This document shows, one piece after another, positions 59,078-64,000 of a stretch of DNA of 64,000 nucleotides. Source of the stretch: Paraburkholderia silvatlantica. Its GTDB lineage: Bacteria > Pseudomonadota > Gammaproteobacteria > Burkholderiales > Burkholderiaceae. The stretch is from positions 1 to 64,000 of the forward strand of contig NZ_QEOL01000026.1 of NCBI RefSeq assembly GCF_003096715.1. The letters are read 5' to 3'. Position numbers and translations under genes: made by a program. The stretch's first letter is position 1. Each line of letters begins with the position of its first letter. Under the pieces are notes generated by a model. That model did not search any database, was not told the DNA's origin, and saw nothing but the letters and a program-made list of their open reading frames with translations.

Positions 59078-59866
59078 CTAGGCTGGCTTCAACCCGGCGG
59101 CCACGCGGCCCATCTGATCGATGCCGCTGTCGAACAGGCGCGCGAAGTAGGGAATCAGGTTCGGCATCATGAGCTGGACGAGCAGCAGGCCCACGAGCAT
59201 CGTCAGCGCGAAGCCGATCTGGAAGATGCCGATTTGCGGGGCCGCGCGGTTCAGAATGCCGAGCGACAGGTTGGTGATGAGAAGCGCGACCACCACCGGC
59301 AGCGAGAGCAGCAGGCCCGAGGTGAGGATCGTCGTGCCGTAGTTGGCGATCAGCTGCCAGCCCGAGGCGCCGAGCACGCTCGCCGTGACGGGCAGCGTCT
59401 GGAACGTGGCGACGAGCGCGGCGATCATCTGCAGATGGCCGTCGAACACGAGGAAGGCGAGCATCGCCATCATGTTCAGCCAGGAGGAAAGCGCGGGCGT
59501 GCTGGTGTTGGCCTGCGGGTCGAAGAAGCTTGCGAAGCCGAGCCCCATGCCGAGGCTCATCATGTCGCCGGCCGCGGTCACGACCGCCAGCACGAGCTGC
59601 ATCGTGAAGCCGAGCGCCACGCCGATCAGGAACTGGTTGACGAGGATCCACACGCCCTCGGCGGAAAACACCGTGACCTGCGGCATGGCGCCGAGCGTGG
59701 GCGCGACGATCAGCGTGACGAAGCCCGCGAGGCCGATTTTCACGCGCGTCGGCACGGAGCGGTTGCCCAGCACGGGCGCGACCGCCACGAGCGCCAGAAT
59801 GCGCGTGAACGGCCAGAGGAAGGCCGTGAGCCAGGCGTTGAGCTGCGCGTAGGTGACCGTAAACAT
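59078..59866 (-). CDS. fliR: Flagellar export gate protein FliR
   Basis: I start at the ATG at 59866 (MFTVTYAQLNAWLTAFLWPF), since the 22 residues before it are Pro/Arg-rich and overlap the fliQ stop. The 262-residue protein has about six membrane helices (RILALVAVAPVLGNRSVPTR, LVLAVVTAAGDMMSLGMGLG, LLSLPVVVALLITNLSLGIL). FliR forms a 5:4:1 export gate with FliP and FliQ. It is the last gene of fliLMNOPQR. Confidence 0.96.
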   Translation of the reverse strand: MFTVTYAQLNAWLTAFLWPFTRILALVAVAPVLGNRSVPTRVKIGLAGFVTLIVAPTLGAMPQVTVFSAEGVWILVNQFLIGVALGFTMQLVLAVVTAAGDMMSLGMGLGFASFFDPQANTSTPALSSWLNMMAMLAFLVFDGHLQMIAALVATFQTLPVTASVLGASGWQLIANYGTTILTSGLLLSLPVVVALLITNLSLGILNRAAPQIGIFQIGFALTMLVGLLLVQLMMPNLIPYFARLFDSGIDQMGRVAAGLKPA

Positions 59867-59921
59867 CGTGTGCCGGAAGGGGGGCGCCGAAAGCGCGGAG
59901 GAGGGGCGGCCCGGACCGCGC

Positions 59922-60191
59922 CTAGCCTGCAAGCTGCGGAATGCTCGTGAAGATGCGGTGCATGTAGTCGAGCATCGTCGTGAGCATCCACGGCCCCGCG
60001 ATCACGAGCGTAACCGCGATGGCAGCCAGCTTCGGGATGAACGAGAGCGTGGACTCGTTGATCTGCGTGGCCGCCTGGAAAAGGCTCACCACGAGACCCA
60101 CCACGAGCGCGACGAGCAGGAGCGGCGCGGCAAGCAGGAGCGCCACATACATTGCCTCGTGCGAGAGCGTCATGACCATTTCAGGCGTCAT
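59922..60191 (-). CDS. fliQ: Flagellar export gate protein FliQ
   Basis: An 89-residue protein with two membrane helices (ALLLAAPLLLVALVVGLVVS and LAAIAVTLVIAGPWMLTTML) joined by the conserved FQAATQINESTLSFIPK loop. Size and motif are those of FliQ. It lies 10 bases after fliP and 55 before fliR. Confidence 0.97.
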   Translation of the reverse strand: MTPEMVMTLSHEAMYVALLLAAPLLLVALVVGLVVSLFQAATQINESTLSFIPKLAAIAVTLVIAGPWMLTTMLDYMHRIFTSIPQLAG

Positions 60192-60201
60192 GTCTGTGTC
60201 C

Positions 60202-61047
60202 TCAGGTAAAGCTCTGTGCGAGCGAGCCGATCAGCAGCTGCCAGCCGTCCACCAGCACGAACAGCATGAGTTTGAACGGCAGCGAAATCGTCGCGGGCGA
60301 GACCATCATCATACCCATCGACATCAGCACGCTCGCCACCACCAGGTCGATGATGAGAAACGGAATGAAGACCGTGAAGCCGATCTGGAAACCCGTCTTC
60401 AGCTCGCTCGTGACGAACGAGGGCACGAGCAGCGTGAGCGGCACGTCCTCGGGGCCCTGCATGGGCGCTGCGTGCGAGATGCGCGCGAAGAGCGCGAGAT
60501 CGGACTCGCGGGTCTGCCGCAGCATGAAGGTCTTGAACGGCGCGACGCCGCGCGCCACGGCGTCGTCCAGCGAAATCGTGCCGGCCGCGAACGGCTTGTA
60601 GCCGTCGTTGTAGGCCTTGTCGAGCACCGGCGACATCACGAACAGCGTGAGAAAGAGCGCGAGGCCCACGAGCACCTGGTTGGGCGGCGTGGTTGTCGTG
60701 CCGAGCGCCTGGCGCAACAGCGAGAGCACGATGATGATGCGCGTGAAGCTCGTCATCATCAGCACCATCGCCGGCAGGAACGACAGCATCGTGAGCAGCA
60801 GCATCGTCTGCACGCTCAGCGAGTAGGTCGTGCCGCCGTTCGGGCCCGGGCTCGTGCTGAAGGCGGGCAGGCCTTGCGGGCCGCCCGCGCTTTGTGCGTG
60901 CGCGAGGTGCGGCAGCGCAAGGGCGAAGGCGCCCGCGCCGAGCATCAGCGCGAACGGGAGCGCCGTTCTGGCGATCTTCGCAAGGGTAGCCGCGCGCGCG
61001 TGGACGTCGCCGCCCGCGCCCGGCGCATGAAGGGAACTGCCGTGCAT
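60202..61047 (-). CDS. fliP: Flagellar export gate protein FliP
   Basis: This 281-residue protein has a cleavable signal peptide ending LAHAQS, then SVQTMLLLTMLSFLPAMVLM, RIIIVLSLLRQALGTTTTPP and QVLVGLALFLTLFVMSPV. The C-terminal pair of helices includes IPFLIIDLVVASVLMSMGMM. Length exceeds E. coli (245) because of a long N-region. The ATG directly abuts the fliO stop. Confidence 0.97.
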   Translation of the reverse strand: MHGSSLHAPGAGGDVHARAATLAKIARTALPFALMLGAGAFALALPHLAHAQSAGGPQGLPAFSTSPGPNGGTTYSLSVQTMLLLTMLSFLPAMVLMMTSFTRIIIVLSLLRQALGTTTTPPNQVLVGLALFLTLFVMSPVLDKAYNDGYKPFAAGTISLDDAVARGVAPFKTFMLRQTRESDLALFARISHAAPMQGPEDVPLTLLVPSFVTSELKTGFQIGFTVFIPFLIIDLVVASVLMSMGMMMVSPATISLPFKLMLFVLVDGWQLLIGSLAQSFT

Positions 61048-61713
61048 TTACTGCGCTCCGCCGTCGTGACGCATGAAACGCGCGTTGATGCGTTTGTTCG
61101 CCTCGCTTTTCAGCGCGTCACGAAAGCGCCGTGCGAAGGTGCCCGGGAGGGCGGGGGCGTTGGCAGCGGCGGCCGCGACGCCTGCGGGTAGCTCGCCCGC
61201 GGGCAGCGTGTGGAGCAGGCGCACGTTGCCGGGCGCGGCGCCCAGCACGAGCCAGGTGTCGCCGATCTCGACCACGGCCACGCGCTCCTTGCCGCCGAGC
61301 GATGCGCCGCCCACGGTCTTCACGAGCGCGTTCTGCGGGCCGCCTTGCAGGCCGAGACGCCGCGCGAGCCAGGCGCAGCCGAACACTACGGCGATCACGA
61401 GCGCGAGACCCAGCACCGTCTGCACGACCGCGCCGAACCCGAGCGAGGGGACCGCGCTGCCGGCGATCGCGGCGGAGGCGCCTGACGCACCCGATGCCGA
61501 GCGCGCCGCTTCGTTGACCGCCTGAAGGTCGGCGGCCCGCGCGCTCATGACCGCGAAAACGGCGGCGCCGGCGAGCGAGAGATGCACGGCGAGGCGCCAC
61601 GAGAATCGCAGTACGCGCGCGCCGCGGGATTTGCGCGTGCGCTGCGCGTCGGTGCCGCGAACGGAGCCACGAACGGAGCCAGAAGCGGCGCCGGCAACAG
61701 CCTGGGGTTTCAT
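61048..61713 (-). CDS. fliO: Flagellar biosynthetic protein FliO
   Basis: The 221-residue protein has a basic N-terminal tail and a hydrophobic segment (LAVHLSLAGAAVFAVMSARA). After a short linker comes the FliO membrane helix VQTVLGLALVIAVVFGCAWL followed by ARRLGLQGG. The cytoplasmic part contains SLGGKERVAVVEIGDTWLVL. FliO assists assembly of the FliP ring. The N-terminal hydrophobic segment could be a second helix or a signal. Its start overlaps the fliN stop. Confidence 0.92.
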   Translation of the reverse strand: MKPQAVAGAASGSVRGSVRGTDAQRTRKSRGARVLRFSWRLAVHLSLAGAAVFAVMSARAADLQAVNEAARSASGASGASAAIAGSAVPSLGFGAVVQTVLGLALVIAVVFGCAWLARRLGLQGGPQNALVKTVGGASLGGKERVAVVEIGDTWLVLGAAPGNVRLLHTLPAGELPAGVAAAAANAPALPGTFARRFRDALKSEANKRINARFMRHDGGAQ

Positions 61714-62168
61714 CGGTTCAGCTTCCGGATCCGCTCGGACGGCGTGATGATGTCGGTGAGACGGATGCCGAACTTGTCGTTCACGACCACCACTTCGCCC
61801 TGGGCGATGAGACAGCCGTTCACGAGCACGTCCATCGGCTCGCCGGCCATGCCGTCGAGTTCTACGACCGAGCCCTGCGCGAGTTGCAGCAGGTTGCGGA
61901 TGGCGATCTTGGTGCGGCCCAGCTCCACGGTCATCTGGACGGGAATGTCCAGAATCATGTCGATGTCGTTGGCCGTCCGGGTCGAATCGACCTTCGAGAG
62001 CGGCTGGAACACGGCCGTCGGTTGCGCGGCGGGCGCTTCGTTGCTGTTCTGCTCGGCAAGCGCGCTCGCCCAGTCGTCCATGGAGTCGGCGCCCGCCTCC
62101 TGCGCCGCGGCGTCGAACCCCGGGTCGAGCACCGGTTCGTCTGCGCTCGTGCCGTTGATGTCACTCAT
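61710..62168 (-). CDS. fliN: Flagellar motor switch protein FliN
   Basis: I start at the ATG at 62168 (MSDINGTSADEPVLDPGFDA), overlapping the fliM stop by eight bases, with GAAGGTGG upstream; a GTG two codons earlier is possible. The 152-residue protein has an Ala/Glu-rich N-terminal region and a C-terminal SpoA domain (DIPVQMTVELGRTKIAIRNL, LVNGCLIAQGEVVVVNDKFG). It forms the lower C ring with FliM. Confidence 0.97.
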   Translation of the reverse strand: MSDINGTSADEPVLDPGFDAAAQEAGADSMDDWASALAEQNSNEAPAAQPTAVFQPLSKVDSTRTANDIDMILDIPVQMTVELGRTKIAIRNLLQLAQGSVVELDGMAGEPMDVLVNGCLIAQGEVVVVNDKFGIRLTDIITPSERIRKLNR

Positions 62169-63165
62169 ATCCACCTTCCTTCATCGTGTCGGCTGCGCTG
62201 ATCATCTTCTGGACCCGCAACGCGTATTGACCATTGAAAATTCCGTAGCCGCACTCCATCACGGGCACGCCGTCCACCTTGGCGGTGATGTGCTCCGCGA
62301 TGTTCATGGGCAGCACGTCGCCCTTCTTCATGTTCAGGATCTGCTCGAACGTGACGGGCACCTGCGCGAGGTCGGCCGTGAGCTCGACTTCGGCGGCCTG
62401 CACCTGCTGCGAGAGCACGCGCACCCAGCGGCGGTCCACGTCGAGCACTTCGCCTTGCAGCGGCGAGGAGAGCACGTCGCGGATCGGCTCGATCATCGAG
62501 TAAGGCATGCAGATATGCAGCGTGCCGCCCGTCGGCCCGAATTCGATCGAGAACTGCGTGACGATCACGATCTCGTTGGGCGTGGCAACGTTTGCGAACT
62601 GCGTATGCATTTCGGAGCGCACGTATTCGAACTGCAGCGGCCGCACGCTTTTCCACGCGCTCGTGTAGTGCTCGAACACGAGATTGAGCAGCTTGCCGAT
62701 GATGCGCTGCTCGGTCTGCGTGAAGTCGCGGCCTTCCACACGCGTGTGAAAGCGCCCGTCGCCGCCGAACAGGTTGTCCACGACGAAGAACACGAGGTTC
62801 GGGTCGAACACGAACAGCGACGTGCCGCGCAGCGGCTTCACGTGCACGAGGTTCAGGTTCGTGGGGATCGGCAGGTTGCGGGTGAACTCGCTGTACTTCT
62901 GCACGCGCACCGGACCGACCGAGATTTCGGCGGTGCGGCGCATGAAATTGAAGATGCCGACGCGCAAGAGGCGCGCAAAGCGCTCGTTGATGATTTCGAG
63001 GCCGGGCATCCGGCCGCGAACGATACGTTCCTGCGTCGCGATGTTGTAGGGCCGTACGCCCTGCTTCTCGGAGCCGCCGGAATCGGAATCGACTTCGCCG
63101 GTGACGCCTTTGAGGAGGGCATCGACCTCCTCCTGGGACATGAACTCGTCGTGACCCATCGTCAT
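62161..63165 (-). CDS. fliM: Flagellar motor switch protein FliM
   Basis: The 334-residue protein starts MTMGHDEFMSQEEVDALLKG; a second ATG two codons on is also possible. The N-terminal MSQEEVDALL motif is the CheY-phosphate binding peptide. The middle domain (PGLEIINERFARLLRVGIFN, VVDNLFGGDGRFH) contacts FliG, and the C-terminal SpoA domain pairs with FliN. It carries the switch between rotation directions. Confidence 0.98.
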   Translation of the reverse strand: MTMGHDEFMSQEEVDALLKGVTGEVDSDSGGSEKQGVRPYNIATQERIVRGRMPGLEIINERFARLLRVGIFNFMRRTAEISVGPVRVQKYSEFTRNLPIPTNLNLVHVKPLRGTSLFVFDPNLVFFVVDNLFGGDGRFHTRVEGRDFTQTEQRIIGKLLNLVFEHYTSAWKSVRPLQFEYVRSEMHTQFANVATPNEIVIVTQFSIEFGPTGGTLHICMPYSMIEPIRDVLSSPLQGEVLDVDRRWVRVLSQQVQAAEVELTADLAQVPVTFEQILNMKKGDVLPMNIAEHITAKVDGVPVMECGYGIFNGQYALRVQKMISAADTMKEGGYE

Positions 63166-63205
63166 GATGACTGGCCCTCCATCGCGGGAATCATGTCAGC
63201 CGCGC

Positions 63206-63712
63206 TCACTGGACGACGAATTCGGTGAACAGCACGTCGTCGACGTGCATCGGCTTCTCGTTTGCGCCCGCAGGCTGCGAGATCAGCACGGCGAGCTCCG
63301 TGGCGAGCGCACGCTTGCCGTCGAGCGGCGCGAGGTCGGAAGGATGCTTGTTCGAGAGCGCGAGCAGCAGGCGGCTGCGGATCTCGGGCATGCGCGCGAC
63401 GAGCGCGTCCTGGGTGGCCTGGCTGTCGAGCTTGAGCGTGAGGCCGATGCGCAGGTAGTGCGACTCTCCGTCGTCGGACTGCAGATTGACGGTCATCGGC
63501 TCGAGCGCATAGTACACGGGCACGGCCGCCGCCGGCGCCGCTGCCGGCGTGGCCGGCGCGCTCGCCGCGTGGCGCGACATGAAGAACCACGTCGCGCCGC
63601 CCGCCGCCGCCGCGGCGAGGATCGCAATGAGCGCGATGAGGAGAATGCGCTTCATCGGTCCGGGTTTCGCGCTTTGGGGCGCGGCTTGCTGGGATGCGGT
63701 GGTGGTCGCCAT
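63206..63712 (-). CDS. fliL: Flagellar basal-body protein FliL
   Basis: This 168-residue protein has a cytoplasmic N-terminal tail, one membrane helix (ILLIALIAILAAAAAGGATW) and a periplasmic FliL domain (VYYALEPMTVNLQSDDGESH, HYLRIGLTLKL, IRSRLLLALSNKHPSDLA) that ends DDVLFTEFVVQ. FliL surrounds and stabilises the stators. It is the first gene of fliLMNOPQR. Confidence 0.96.
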   Translation of the reverse strand: MATTTASQQAAPQSAKPGPMKRILLIALIAILAAAAAGGATWFFMSRHAASAPATPAAAPAAAVPVYYALEPMTVNLQSDDGESHYLRIGLTLKLDSQATQDALVARMPEIRSRLLLALSNKHPSDLAPLDGKRALATELAVLISQPAGANEKPMHVDDVLFTEFVVQ

Positions 63713-64000
63713 GTCGAAAAGTCAGCCAGGATGCTTGCAAGGGTCCGGGGCGCCGACCAGGTGGTCAGTCCGGGCATGCTGCATTGTTCCGGCTTTTGCC
63801 TTTCAGCGATGGGAGGAATAGACGGGGGAATTCCGGCTATCTCGTGGTTTTGTTGCGCGCCGCGGCAAAGCGGGCGCGTCATGCGAGCGTAGGCCGAACG
63901 CAGGCAGCCGCCTGCGCGGCTGCGTTGCCCCAGGAGGCCGGGCGGGTCCCGCCGGGGCGAACGGACCGGGAAAGGACCCGGCGCGGGTCAGGCGAACGTG
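63713..64000. promoter_or_regulatory. Region upstream of fliL (window end)
   Basis: No coding frame is convincing up to the window edge. It contains the FlhDC-box-like repeat at 63808-63850. Related genomes usually carry the divergent fliEFGHIJK cluster beyond this point, but that lies outside the window. Confidence 0.4.
63808..63850. promoter_or_regulatory. Putative FlhDC box upstream of fliL
   Basis: Left half GATGGGAGGAATAGAC and right half GGCTATCTCGTGGTTT, with AATAG (63817-63821) and CTAT (63837-63840) 15 bases apart. This matches the E. coli half-site pattern and the 14-16 base spacing. It lies about 100-140 bases upstream of the fliL start. Confidence 0.5.

Overview
The window reads as chromosome of a beta-proteobacterium of the Burkholderia/Paraburkholderia/Caballeronia group. 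The evidence is the high GC content with strong third-position GC, the FlhDC master regulator, the gene order motA-motB-cheY-cheA-cheW-MCP-cheR-cheD-cheB-cheY-cheZ, the DUF2844/DUF3443 pair, the H-NS-type protein with a C-terminal RGKPPKW motif, and divergent flgA/flgB. I cannot name the species from sequence alone.

Layout. Positions 1-2,700 are AT-richer and hold a truncated open frame and a lone lipoprotein. From 1,837 to 7,694 (minus strand) lies a three-gene block of fused glycosyltransferases and methyltransferases, next to a fliT-like gene, fliD and fliC (7,973-11,189, minus); the block probably decorates flagellin. Positions 11,563-20,212 carry mostly housekeeping or unassigned genes: an aldo/keto reductase, rpsU, a Gly/Cys-rich unknown, tag, a BadF-type kinase, a HAD hydrolase, a histidine phosphatase, aqpZ, an H-NS homologue and a GT4 glycosyltransferase. 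From 20,808 the flagellar regulon resumes: flhDC, then motAB and the complete chemotaxis operon to 33,970. A DUF2844/DUF3443 secreted pair follows, then flhB-flhA-flhF-flhG-fliA. flgA-flgM-flgN (minus) is divergent from flgBCDEFGHIJ (plus), followed by ycgR, flgKL and, convergently, fliLMNOPQR.

How it works together. FlhDC (class I) should activate the class II operons: flgB, flgA, fliL and flhB. I see inverted repeats shaped like FlhDC boxes between flgA and flgB and upstream of fliL, and one half-site upstream of flhB. The last gene of the flhB operon is fliA (sigma-28). Near-consensus sigma-28 promoters (TMAAKTTT, 11 bp, GCCGNNAA/T) precede fliC, motA, ycgR and flgK, and a variant with a 12-bp spacer precedes flgM, the anti-sigma factor. 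The fliLMNOPQR and flhBA products build the export gate and switch, and flgB-flgL build the rod, hook and junction. FliC is the filament, and the che proteins control motor reversal.

Most notable: the fused glycosylation block; an FlhG whose ATPase P-loop has lost its lysines while the DQA helix that contacts FlhF is kept; the FlhDC and sigma-28 site set; an unknown Gly/Cys-rich gene behind a sigma-28-like promoter; and a repeated ELFG motif in the tail of CheD. I found no tRNA, rRNA, CRISPR array or intact insertion sequence.
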